This document shows positions 1-7,447 of a stretch of DNA of 7,450 bases, piece by piece; position 1 is the first letter of the stretch, and the number at the start of each line of letters is the position of its first letter. A program made the translations under genes and the position numbers. This stretch comes from Pseudomonadota bacterium. GTDB lineage: Bacteria; Pseudomonadota; Gammaproteobacteria; Legionellales; Legionellaceae. The stretch lies in NCBI GenBank assembly GCA_021807845.1, contig JAKBCM010000066.1, positions 1-7,450 on the forward strand, written 5' to 3'. Under the pieces are notes generated by a model. It saw only the letters and a program-made list of their open reading frames with translations. It made no database searches and had not been told where the DNA came from.

Positions 1-4
1 TATT

Positions 5-40
5 ATGCAAATTTATGGCCTTAATGATAATGCAAATTTA
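5..40. repeat. 11-base direct repeat spanning the end of the minus-strand gene
   Basis: ATGCAAATTTA occurs at 5-15 and again at 30-40, a period of 25 bases. The second copy encodes the last residues of the unknown protein and the first lies just beyond its TAA stop (21-23). It may be a small tandem duplication; chance cannot be excluded in AT-rich DNA. No terminator hairpin is visible in the 20 bases left downstream. Confidence 0.4.
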
Positions 41-854
41 CAACTGGAGGGTTCCTCAATGTGAGTTGAATAAAGATAAATTCTTCGACCAAAGCATAAA
101 AGTCTGAATGCAAAGTCAAAGCAGAAGTATGTTTTACCTTTTCATTCGCATAAGCCAAAGCGGTATATCCAGTTGAAATAGAAAATGCTGAAATACCCCC
201 TTCATAACAGTCTGGTGCAACTTTTATCTGTAGCGCTTGATCTAAAGCCGATTTTTCTTCCTCAAACAAAGGCGCTTCACAATAAACTTTTGGGCGCGCA
301 GGTGTTCTGAGATCCACCACACCCCATTTAGGTATCCCTCTCGGATTTTTATTAAAATTCACAAAAATCACTGGTTTTTCTCGCCAATTGATGGTGTGTA
401 AATTTTTGATATAAGACACTGTAAACTGGGAAGTTTCTCCACCATGACTATCCATCCATTGCGCACTTCTTAACATGTCCAAAAATGTCAAAGGCTCAGC
501 TGTGGATAATTGCCCAGATGCAAGCTTTTCAAAGTAGCCAATTTGAGAGACTCTTTTGTGTACAAGAGGTGGGACAAACACATAGTGTTTGGTTAATAAA
601 GGAATGATTTCTTTGGCAGTTAATGCCTTACTAAAAGCGAGAACAACTTCTTCCGTGGTATACAATCCTTCTAATTTACTCATACAATGATTGAATAACT
701 CGCTAAAACTACCCACCATTGGTTTTGTGGATTCACTTTCTAGAACATCCAGATCAAATATGTCACTGAAATGTTTATCAATGACCTCCATAATGACTTC
801 AAAATTGTCAACATCATATTTGGCTTTTAAATGAGGATAGGTTTCAGCGTACAT
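21..854 (-). CDS. Uncharacterised 277-residue protein, divergent from xseA
   Basis: I do not recognise this protein and assign no function. It is soluble-looking, with no signal peptide and no clear membrane segment. The ATG start is supported by an AGGA ribosome-binding site (plus-strand TCCT at 861-864) six bases upstream; the stop is TAA at 21-23. The N-terminal half (residues 1-130) is rich in acidic and hydrophobic residues and looks helical. The second half has W133, the segment KPVIFVNF (160-167), KWGVVDL (176-182), CEAP (192-195), DC (215-216) and GGISAFSIS (219-227). The order of these segments faintly recalls CE-clan cysteine proteases and YopJ-type acetyltransferases, but the usual catalytic His position reads Lys, so this is only a hint. 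It is transcribed away from the xseA cluster and is probably a separate, possibly lineage-specific gene. That it is coding is likely, given its length and ribosome-binding site; its function is unknown. Confidence 0.8.
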   Translation of the reverse strand: MYAETYPHLKAKYDVDNFEVIMEVIDKHFSDIFDLDVLESESTKPMVGSFSELFNHCMSKLEGLYTTEEVVLAFSKALTAKEIIPLLTKHYVFVPPLVHKRVSQIGYFEKLASGQLSTAEPLTFLDMLRSAQWMDSHGGETSQFTVSYIKNLHTINWREKPVIFVNFNKNPRGIPKWGVVDLRTPARPKVYCEAPLFEEEKSALDQALQIKVAPDCYEGGISAFSISTGYTALAYANEKVKHTSALTLHSDFYALVEEFIFIQLTLRNPPVVNLHYH

Positions 855-860
855 AATATG

Positions 861-864
861 TCCT
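861..864 (-). promoter_or_regulatory. Ribosome-binding site of the minus-strand gene
   Basis: On the minus strand this reads AGGA, within CAGGACATATT just before the ATG at 854-852. The six-base spacer is near optimal. It decides the start codon of the unknown gene and supports its being translated. Confidence 0.6.
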
Positions 865-886
865 GTTTTAGGGCGGGATGTTTAAA

Positions 887-915
887 ATTATCTTATCTTA
901 CCTCAGTTTTCTTAA
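887..915 (-). promoter_or_regulatory. Candidate sigma70 promoter for the minus-strand gene
   Basis: On the minus strand, TTAAGA (plus 910-915) and GATAAT (plus 887-892) are separated by 17 bases and point towards the unknown gene. Matches to the -35 and -10 consensus are four and five of six. The -10 lies inside a short tandem run of TTATC, TTATC, TTACC (888-902). The call rests on consensus matching only, and AT-rich DNA yields chance matches. Confidence 0.35.
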
Positions 916-941
916 AAAAGTATTAAGAAATTCAATATATT
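912..941 (+). promoter_or_regulatory. Candidate sigma70 promoter for xseA
   Basis: TTAAAA (912-917) and TATATT (936-941) are separated by 18 bases. The -10 matches five of six consensus bases; the -35 is weak. It would start transcription near 948, downstream of the TTG at 940, which fits translation beginning at the ATG at 985. It overlaps the -35 region of the oppositely oriented candidate promoter, so the two genes could compete for polymerase. A small inverted repeat, CTTAA/TTAAG (911-915 and 923-927), lies in the same region and could be an operator, but is short enough to be chance. Confidence 0.35.
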
Positions 942-984
942 GTTTGCTAGCATAGGGACTTATTTATCCGCTTACAGGTATTTC

Positions 985-2304
985 ATGTTGCAAAAATCGC
1001 CGACTCTTACGGTTACTCAATTGAATCGTCAAGTCCGCTCTTGGTTAGAACATGAAATGGGGCACGTGCACGTTGAAGGTGAGATATCAAACTTAAGTAA
1101 ACCTTCATCGGGACACTTATATTTCACTTTAAAAGACGAAACAGCCCAGCTTCGTTGTGTTTATTTTCGCAATCAGCATAAAAAGACAGATAAATTTATC
1201 CTTCAAAATGGAATCAAAGCTTTATTACATGGCACGCTCAGTTTGTATGAGGCCCGTGGTGACTATCAATTGATTGTTGCAGAGATTGAAGAGGCGGGCA
1301 TTGGCAATCTCTTTCAGCAATTTGAATGGTTAAAAGCAAAACTGATGGCTCTTGGTTGGTTTGATCAAGCTCTAAAAAAGACCATTCCCACTTTTCCAAA
1401 ATCAATTGGGATCATTACTTCTCCAACAGGTGCTGCTATTCGAGACATTTTAAGCACACTGGCACGTCGTTTCCCCATTGCTGAGGTGATGATATATGGT
1501 TGTGAAGTACAAGGGATAAAGGCGTCAGGGCAATTGATTCAAGCGATTCTTCGTGCCAACCAAGACAAGAGATGTGATGTGCTCATTCTCGCAAGAGGAG
1601 GTGGAAGTATTGAAGATTTATGGGCCTTTAATGATGAGGAGCTTGCTCATCAGATTAGAAAAAGTGAGATTCCAATTGTTTCAGGCATTGGGCATGAAAC
1701 AGACTTTACCATTGCCGATTTTGTGGCAGATAAGCGTGCTGAAACACCAACTGCTGCCGCAGTGGCTGTGACCCCAGATAGAGCTGAGATCATCCAGCTT
1801 TTAAATACCCTACAATCTCTATCAGAGAAAGCCATCAAGCGCTTTATAGCGTATCAACAGTTGCGCCTATCACATGAAGAGCAAAAGCTCATCTCGCCTA
1901 AGCATTTGATAAAAAGCCATTGGCAATCACTGGATTATTTAAAAAGTCACCTTGATCATGCACTCACCCAATTATTGACTCAAAAAAAGAAAGTCCTTCA
2001 AGAAACAATAACCCACTTAACAGCACTAAACCCTACACTATGGGTGCACCTTGCAAAAACAGAGATTCAACAGTTAGAACATAGACTTGGATTCATGATG
2101 CGAGAGAAGTTAACCCTTTTGAAAGAACAATTTACAAAACAATTAGCCACATTACATGCTGTCAGCCCGCAAGCAACCTTAGAAAGAGGGTATGCCATTG
2201 TGACTTTGGATAATCAGCTCATCACAGATAGCCATCAAGTTCAAAGCGGTGATATGATTGACATTCGCTTAGCAGCCGGACGCTTAACGAGTAAAGTCCT
2301 ATGA
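985..2304 (+). CDS. xseA: Exodeoxyribonuclease VII large subunit
   Basis: XseA is the catalytic large subunit of exonuclease VII. With the small subunit XseB, it degrades single-stranded DNA in both directions to short oligonucleotides during mismatch and damage repair in the cytoplasm. Residues 8-100 form the OB-fold DNA-binding domain (GEISNLSKPSSGHLYFTLKD region, 32-51). The nuclease domain carries SPTGAAIRD (146-154, D154), RGGGSIEDLW (204-213) and the hallmark GHETDFTIADFVADKRAETP (236-255). A helical C-terminal region (about 265-390) is followed by the ERGYAIV segment (400-406). The length of 439 residues is close to the E. coli protein (456). I chose ATG 985 over the in-frame TTG at 940 because AGG (976-978) lies six bases upstream and the N-terminus then matches E. 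coli XseA. The xseB partner is not in the window. The stop overlaps the next start (ATGA). Confidence 0.96.
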   Translation: MLQKSPTLTVTQLNRQVRSWLEHEMGHVHVEGEISNLSKPSSGHLYFTLKDETAQLRCVYFRNQHKKTDKFILQNGIKALLHGTLSLYEARGDYQLIVAEIEEAGIGNLFQQFEWLKAKLMALGWFDQALKKTIPTFPKSIGIITSPTGAAIRDILSTLARRFPIAEVMIYGCEVQGIKASGQLIQAILRANQDKRCDVLILARGGGSIEDLWAFNDEELAHQIRKSEIPIVSGIGHETDFTIADFVADKRAETPTAAAVAVTPDRAEIIQLLNTLQSLSEKAIKRFIAYQQLRLSHEEQKLISPKHLIKSHWQSLDYLKSHLDHALTQLLTQKKKVLQETITHLTALNPTLWVHLAKTEIQQLEHRLGFMMREKLTLLKEQFTKQLATLHAVSPQATLERGYAIVTLDNQLITDSHQVQSGDMIDIRLAAGRLTSKVL

Positions 2305-2873
2305 TTCTACAAGACTTAAACAACAGTTTGAACTTAATCATCGCCCAGACGCAAGCCAATGCAGAAACTTTGGCAATTATTGTATCCATTCCATGGGCGG
2401 TGTTTATTTTAAATAGTCTGATGGGACAAAGGCTATTCATTTTGGGCATTATCCCAAGACGTCTTTATGGTCTACCCGGCATCTTGTTTGCTCCTTTACT
2501 GCATGCGAACTTTAATCATATCTTTTTTAATTCTATTCCTTTAATCGTTTTGAGTAACTTTATCCTCATTCAAGGCTTATCTTATTTTCTCTTAGCAACC
2601 CTTAGTATCACGCTCATCTCAGGATTTCTCGTTTGGTGTTTTGCAAAATCCGGGATTCATCTCGGCGCTAGCGGGGTTATTACCGGATACTGGGGATTAT
2701 TAGTGATGAACATTTATCAAGAAGGAACCTTCACTGCTGTGATTTTAGGCATCATCAGTCTCTATTATTTTGCGGGGATTTTTCTTGGGATTTTCCCCAG
2801 AGAAAAAGGCGTGTCTTGGGAAGCACATTTATTTGGCTTACTGGCAGGATTGGCTACAAGTTATGTGATCTAA
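2301..2873 (+). CDS. Rhomboid-family intramembrane serine protease
   Basis: This is a 190-residue polytopic inner-membrane protein of the rhomboid family, which cleaves substrate proteins within or next to the membrane. The family signature is complete: HANFNHIFFN carries H68, H73 and N77 in the second membrane segment; GASG carries the nucleophile S124; and EAHLFG carries the partner H176 in the last segment. About six hydrophobic segments are visible (near 22-42, 70-90, 93-115, 122-138, 145-165 and 174-190). It is a minimal rhomboid core without the cytosolic N-terminal domain of E. coli GlpG. The ATG overlaps the xseA stop as ATGA and has no strong ribosome-binding site, so translation is probably coupled to xseA. 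The catalytic residues suggest an active protease; its substrate is unknown. I do not give a symbol because GlpG or another specific rhomboid subgroup cannot be settled by eye. Confidence 0.9.
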   Translation: MILQDLNNSLNLIIAQTQANAETLAIIVSIPWAVFILNSLMGQRLFILGIIPRRLYGLPGILFAPLLHANFNHIFFNSIPLIVLSNFILIQGLSYFLLATLSITLISGFLVWCFAKSGIHLGASGVITGYWGLLVMNIYQEGTFTAVILGIISLYYFAGIFLGIFPREKGVSWEAHLFGLLAGLATSYVI

Positions 2874-2906
2874 CACGTTGATCTACTGATTTTTACAGGA
2901 ATGCTG

Positions 2907-2912
2907 TATACT
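2907..2912 (+). promoter_or_regulatory. Candidate -10 element of an internal mfd promoter
   Basis: TATACT, preceded by TG, matches the -10 consensus at five of six positions. No good -35 lies at 16-18 bases; TTGATC at 2878-2883 is 23 bases away, which is too far. If used, it would start transcription near 2919 and give mfd a very short leader. Otherwise mfd is read from the xseA-rhomboid transcript, as the 54-base gap holds no terminator hairpin. Confidence 0.3.
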
Positions 2913-2927
2913 CCTTTGCCTTAAAAA

Positions 2928-5900
2928 TTGTCCGTATTGATGATGATGCTAACGCCTGCACTGCTTCCTAAAGAAATAGCCACCAAACAAACTTGGGGTC
3001 AATTATATGGCGCATCTTTACCTCTCGCACTTTGTGAGTATTGCAAAGAAACGTCTGGCATCAAACTTCTGATTGCTCCAGATAACTTAGCAGCCACCCA
3101 ACTCTTAAAAGACTTTACCTTTTTTCTAAAAGATGATCCTCTCCATCAGGAAATTTTACTGTTCCCTGACTGGGAAACGCTTCCCTACGATAGGTTTTCA
3201 CCGCACCAAGATATTATTTCTGAAAGACTGCATACCTTAAACCGTCTTCAACAAGCCACCAACGCCATCATCATCAGTGCTGCAAGTACATTAATGCATC
3301 GTTTATGTCCACCTTCATTCATTGCCCAACACAGTTTGGTCTTGCAGGAAGAACAAAGCCTTCAGGTGGAAAAATTTAGAAAACAGTTGCAACAAGCTGG
3401 CTATCATTGTGTCACCAAAGTTTTAGAACATGGTGAGTTTGCTGTCCGAGGCTCAATTATTGATCTTTTTCCGATGGGAAGTCACTTTCCCTTTCGTATT
3501 GAGTTGTTCGACGATAAGGTTGAGAGTTTGCGTCGATTTGACCCGGATAATCAACGCACCATTGATAAAATCAAGCAAATTGAAATTCTATCCGCACGAG
3601 AATTTCCATTAAATGAACAAAGCATCACACAGTTTCGTCGCATGTTTAGGGAACAATTCTCGGGCAATCCTAGTCTTTGTCCTATCTATGAAGCCGTGAG
3701 TGAAGGACAATTTCCAAGTGGAATAGAATACTATCTGCCTCTTTTTTTTGAAAAAACGGCAACCCTTTTTGATTACTTACCAGACAATGCTTCTATCTGC
3801 CTAGTTGAATCGATTCAAGCCTCTGCTGAACAATTTTGGCAAGAACTCACTATGCGCTATGAACAACGAAACATGGATATCACGCGCCCCCTGCTCACTC
3901 CCTCCTTATGTTTCTTAACGCCTACTGAGTTATTCACACATACCAATCATTATCAACAATTACGCACGTATCACCAACCCATAGAGAAAAAAGGGGCTGT
4001 GTTTCATTTTGATATAGAAATCCCACCCCAACTCTTTGCCGAAAAACAAGCTCCAGAGCCTTTGGCTCGCCTTGCCCGTTATATGACCAAACCAAACCAT
4101 CGTTATTTACTGGTAGCTGAAAGCAAGGGGCGTCGTGAAGTATTGCTGGACTTGTTGAAAAGAAGTCAAATCACCCCAAAAATTCAGTCGTCCTGGTATT
4201 CATTTTTAGAAGATACAGCATCCCTTATCAATATCACCACAGGACCACTCATTTATGGGGCTGAACTACCAAAACAGGCCATCTCTGTCATTGTTGAATC
4301 GCAATTGTTTGGCGAACAAAGCACCCCACAACGACAAAGTAAGCAAAAATCACTTGATCCTGATCTGATTATTCGAGATCTAGCCGAACTTCGCATCGGT
4401 GCACCTGTGGTTCATCTGCAATTTGGCGTGGGACGATATCAAGGTTTGCAATATATTGAAAATCATGGCAACACCAATGAATTTCTTGTATTAAGTTACG
4501 CAGGTGAAGATAAGATTTATGTGCCAGTCACAGCCTTAAATGTCATCAGTCGCTATACCGGTGCTGATGCCGAGCATGCACCCTTGCATCGCTTAAGCAG
4601 TGACCAATGGCAAAAGGAAAAGAAGCGTGCGGCTGAAAAAATCCATGACGTAGCCATTGAGTTATTGGATATTTACGCCAAACGTGAAGCGAAACCTGGG
4701 CATGTTTATCAGTTTAACTCAGATGAATACTTGCGGTTTGCCAGCGCCTTTCCATTCACTGAAACAGCCGATCAAATTGAGGCCATCCAGCAAATCATCA
4801 AAGATATGCAATCCCCTCGCCCTATGGATAGACTCATATGCGGAGATGTCGGTTTTGGCAAAACCGAAGTCGCCATGAGAGCTGCCTTTATTGCCGTACA
4901 AAATGGCAAGCAAGTGTGTGTTTTGGTGCCCACGACTTTATTAGCTACACAACATGCTGAAACATTTCGTGATCGTTTTGCTGAATTTCCAATCAACATC
5001 GACCTCTTGTCGAGATTCCGTAGTCCCAAAGACATTGAACGTGTATTGCAATCATTAAAAAATGGACACATTGATATCGTCATTGGAACCCACAAATTGT
5101 TTCAAAAAGACATTCAATTTCGTAACTTAGGTTTATTAATCATCGATGAAGAACATCGCTTTGGGGTCAAACAAAAAGAATACATCAAATCGCTCAGAAC
5201 GAATGTTGATATTTTATCTATGACTGCAACACCCATCCCCCGAACCCTCAATATGGCGATGGCTGGGATCCGTGATATTTCCCTTATTGCCACGCCTCCT
5301 GCAAAGCGTTTAGCGATTAAAACGTTTTGGCAAGAAAAAAATGACGTCCTTCTTCGCGAGGCGATTTTGCGAGAAATTTTACGGGGTGGCCAAGTCTTTT
5401 TTCTGCATAATTTTGTAGAAACCATCGATAGAGTCTGCCAAGATTTACAAACGCTCATCCCTGAAGCCAAATTTCATACAGCACATGGTCAGATGCGTGA
5501 GCGCGAATTAGAGCGGATCATGGCTGATTTTTACCATCACCGTTTTAATGTATTGGTCTCTACCACCATCATTGAAACAGGGATTGATATCCCCACTGCA
5601 AATACCATCATCATTGATAGGGCAGATAAATTTGGTCTTGCACAACTCCATCAATTACGAGGACGAGTGGGTCGCTCTCATCATCAAGCCTATGCCTATT
5701 TATTAACCCCAAATGAAAAGCAATTAACCAAAGATGCGGTCAAGCGATTGGAAGCCATCGTATCGCTTGAAGATTTAGGTGCAGGATTTACGCTTGCCAC
5801 CCATGATTTGGAAATTCGAGGGGCTGGAGAGCTATTAGGCGAAGAACAAAGCGGTAATATGCATACCATCGGCTTTAACTTATACATGGAAATGTTAGAC

Positions 5901-6404
5901 AAAGCAGTTCATGACTTAAAAGCTGGAAAAACGCCTGAGTTAGAAGCCCCCATGTATCAAGGTCCAGAAATTGAATTGAATATCAGCGCCATTATTCCAG
6001 AAGCCTACATCGGAGATATCCATTTAAGATTGATTATGTACAAACGCATTGCCAATGCCAAAGACAATCAACAACTCCACGATCTGCAAATAGAACTGAT
6101 TGATCGCTTTGGTTTATTCCCCGACCAAGTCAAATACTTATTTGGGGTAACAGAACTCAAACTCATTGCAACACATCTGGGTATTAAGCGCATTCATGTA
6201 TCCCATCAACAAGGCAAAATTGAGTTTGGAGATACCCCAAACATCAATACCACTGTTCTTATTTCACTCATCCAGGTCCATGCGAAGCGCTATCAATTAG
6301 ACGGCCCTGCTCGCCTATGCTTCACAATGACTCAAACAAATACGCTTGATAAGATCCTAGAACTGAAAACATTGCTCATGACCTTGCATGTACCAGTTGA
6401 GTAG
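2928..6404 (+). CDS. mfd: Transcription-repair coupling factor Mfd
   Basis: Mfd is a DNA translocase that pushes RNA polymerase off DNA lesions and recruits UvrA, starting transcription-coupled nucleotide excision repair. At 1158 residues it is full length (E. coli 1148). The UvrB-like module shows LLFPDWETLPYD (77-88) and HGEFAVRGSIIDLFP (168-182). The RNA polymerase-interacting domain spans about 482-545 (VGRYQG 501-506). The RecG-like motor has Walker A GDVGFGKT (639-646), DEEH (740-743), TATP (766-769), motif V STTIIETGIDIP (878-889) and motif VI QLRGRVGRS (909-917). The translocation segment HDLEIRGAGELLGEEQSG is at 959-976. The C-terminal UvrA-regulating domain follows about residue 1010. 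The start is uncertain: TTG 2928, or the three consecutive ATGs at 2940, 2943 and 2946, none with a clear ribosome-binding site. The ATGs look more natural and would give about 1152-1154 residues. The stop is TAG. Confidence 0.97.
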   Translation: MSVLMMMLTPALLPKEIATKQTWGQLYGASLPLALCEYCKETSGIKLLIAPDNLAATQLLKDFTFFLKDDPLHQEILLFPDWETLPYDRFSPHQDIISERLHTLNRLQQATNAIIISAASTLMHRLCPPSFIAQHSLVLQEEQSLQVEKFRKQLQQAGYHCVTKVLEHGEFAVRGSIIDLFPMGSHFPFRIELFDDKVESLRRFDPDNQRTIDKIKQIEILSAREFPLNEQSITQFRRMFREQFSGNPSLCPIYEAVSEGQFPSGIEYYLPLFFEKTATLFDYLPDNASICLVESIQASAEQFWQELTMRYEQRNMDITRPLLTPSLCFLTPTELFTHTNHYQQLRTYHQPIEKKGAVFHFDIEIPPQLFAEKQAPEPLARLARYMTKPNHRYLLVAESKGRREVLLDLLKRSQITPKIQSSWYSFLEDTASLINITTGPLIYGAELPKQAISVIVESQLFGEQSTPQRQSKQKSLDPDLIIRDLAELRIGAPVVHLQFGVGRYQGLQYIENHGNTNEFLVLSYAGEDKIYVPVTALNVISRYTGADAEHAPLHRLSSDQWQKEKKRAAEKIHDVAIELLDIYAKREAKPGHVYQFNSDEYLRFASAFPFTETADQIEAIQQIIKDMQSPRPMDRLICGDVGFGKTEVAMRAAFIAVQNGKQVCVLVPTTLLATQHAETFRDRFAEFPINIDLLSRFRSPKDIERVLQSLKNGHIDIVIGTHKLFQKDIQFRNLGLLIIDEEHRFGVKQKEYIKSLRTNVDILSMTATPIPRTLNMAMAGIRDISLIATPPAKRLAIKTFWQEKNDVLLREAILREILRGGQVFFLHNFVETIDRVCQDLQTLIPEAKFHTAHGQMRERELERIMADFYHHRFNVLVSTTIIETGIDIPTANTIIIDRADKFGLAQLHQLRGRVGRSHHQAYAYLLTPNEKQLTKDAVKRLEAIVSLEDLGAGFTLATHDLEIRGAGELLGEEQSGNMHTIGFNLYMEMLDKAVHDLKAGKTPELEAPMYQGPEIELNISAIIPEAYIGDIHLRLIMYKRIANAKDNQQLHDLQIELIDRFGLFPDQVKYLFGVTELKLIATHLGIKRIHVSHQQGKIEFGDTPNINTTVLISLIQVHAKRYQLDGPARLCFTMTQTNTLDKILELKTLLMTLHVPVE

Positions 6405-6433
6405 TCTTCGCCTAATAAATCCATGAGAACCAT

Positions 6434-6463
6434 TGGACATAATGCTGCAAAAACCTGTATAAT
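6434..6463 (+). promoter_or_regulatory. Sigma70-type promoter for rimO
   Basis: TGGACA (6434-6439, five of six matches) and a perfect TATAAT (6458-6463) are separated by 18 bases, with TG directly before the -10. This is the best promoter in the window and should start transcription near 6470. It indicates that rimO is expressed independently of mfd, though no terminator hairpin follows mfd, so read-through is possible. Confidence 0.65.
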
Positions 6464-6487
6464 TCGCACACTTTTTTTACATATGGG

Positions 6488-6513
6488 CGCATTTGTTATA
6501 TCAAATGAATGCG
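6488..6513 (+). repeat. Nested inverted repeats in the rimO leader
   Basis: Two perfect six-base inverted repeats share bases. CATTTG (6490-6495) pairs with CAAATG (6502-6507) around a six-base TTATAT loop, and CGCATT (6488-6493) pairs with AATGCG (6508-6513). The two stems cannot fully form together because 6490-6493 are used by both. The second covers the upstream candidate rimO start ATG at 6509. It could be an operator or an RNA hairpin; function is inferred only from symmetry and position. Confidence 0.45.
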
Positions 6514-7447
6514 ATATAAAACGATGAATCATAAGGTTGGATTTGTAAGTTTAGGTTGTCCTAAAGCATTGGTTGATTCTGAGCGAATCATCACTCAATT
6601 AAGAGCTCAAGGGTATGATTTGGTATCCAGTTATCAAGATGCAGGGGTTGTGGTCATCAATACTTGTGGCTTTATTGATGCAGCCATTGAAGAATCATTA
6701 GACACAATTCGTGAAGCGATGCAAGAAAATGGTCGGGTGATTGTCACTGGCTGTTTAGGCGCTAAAGCGGACATGATTCGGGAAGCTTGCCCTGATGTCT
6801 TACATATCAGTGGTGCTCACGCTTATGAAGAAGTCATTCGCGCTGTGCATCGTCATTTGCCCCCACCTGTTGATCCGTTCACCCAACTGATCCCGCCTCA
6901 AGGCATCAAACTAACCCCAAGACACTACGCTTATTTGAAAATATCGGAAGGATGCAACCAAAAATGTACCTTTTGTATCATTCCCACCATGCGCGGTAAA
7001 TTACAGAGCTATCCCCTGACTCAAGTCCTATCTGAAGCTAAAAAGCTCAAAGACGCAGGCGTTGAAGAAATTTTGGTGATTTCTCAAGATACCAGTGCTT
7101 ATGGCATCGATACTCGATATCAGCCCATTGAATGGCAAGGAAAAACCATCCAAACTCGATTTTATGACTTGTGTGAACAATTAGGTGAACTAGGCCTCTG
7201 GGTCAGGCTTCATTACGTGTATCCCTATCCGCATGTAGATGACATCATTCCATTGATGCGAGATAAATTGATTTTGCCTTATCTAGACATCCCATTACAA
7301 CATGCAAGCACTCGTGTATTAAAAGCAATGAAACGACCCGCTAGTAGTGAAAACACCTTAGCGCGTATTGCCGCCTGGCGTGACATATGTCTAGACATTA
7401 CCCTGCGCTCCCCTTTTATTGTAGGTTTTCCCGGGGAAACTGATTAA
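6509..7447 (+). CDS. rimO: Ribosomal protein S12 methylthiotransferase RimO, prematurely terminated
   Basis: RimO is a radical-SAM enzyme with two iron-sulphur clusters that adds a methylthio group to an aspartate of ribosomal protein S12. The N-terminal MTTase domain has its cluster cysteines C17 (GFVSLGCPK), C53 (NTCGFID) and C82 (TGCLGAK). The radical-SAM motif is C149, C153, C156 ([10 protein letters not shown]). [12 protein letters not shown] (256-267) and FIVGFPGET (303-311) are also conserved. The match to E. coli RimO is close throughout. However, the frame closes with TAA at 7445-7447 after 312 residues, whereas the family has about 440. The end of the radical-SAM barrel and the TRAM domain are missing. 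This may be a nonsense mutation, a pseudogene or a sequence error; the window ends three bases later. An alternative start is ATG 6524, which fits the E. coli N-terminus equally well. Neither has a clear ribosome-binding site. The upstream gene is mfd, 104 bases away. Confidence 0.9.
   Translation: MRYKTMNHKVGFVSLGCPKALVDSERIITQLRAQGYDLVSSYQDAGVVVINTCGFIDAAIEESLDTIREAMQENGRVIVTGCLGAKADMIREACPDVLHISGAHAYEEVIRAVHRHLPPPVDPFTQLIPPQGIKLTPRHYAYLKISEGCNQKCTFCIIPTMRGKLQSYPLTQVLSEAKKLKDAGVEEILVISQDTSAYGIDTRYQPIEWQGKTIQTRFYDLCEQLGELGLWVRLHYVYPYPHVDDIIPLMRDKLILPYLDIPLQHASTRVLKAMKRPASSENTLARIAAWRDICLDITLRSPFIVGFPGETD

Noticed and set aside
940..984. TTG at 940 as the xseA start, adding 15 residues (FASIGTYLSAYRYF-type extension)
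   Set aside because: The extension has no counterpart in E. coli XseA, the TTG lies inside the candidate -10 box, and ATG 985 has AGG six bases upstream.
1553..1838. Short open frames on both strands inside xseA
   Set aside because: They lie fully within the conserved nuclease domain of XseA and show no independent start signals or recognisable features.
5114..5470. 118-residue open frame on the minus strand inside mfd
   Set aside because: It is antisense to the strongly conserved motor domain of Mfd; it has no recognisable motif and is a by-product of the mfd codon pattern. The same applies to the minus frames at 4772-5095, 4719-4913 and 5696-5902.
6471..6478. T-run after mfd as a rho-independent terminator
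   Set aside because: No stable hairpin precedes it, and it lies just downstream of the rimO -10 box, in the rimO leader.
7445..7447. Stop-codon reassignment (TAA read as an amino acid) as an explanation for the interrupted rimO
   Set aside because: TAA, TGA and TAG are all used here as ordinary terminators: TAA ends the unknown gene and the rhomboid, TGA ends xseA and TAG ends mfd, each at the expected length for known families.
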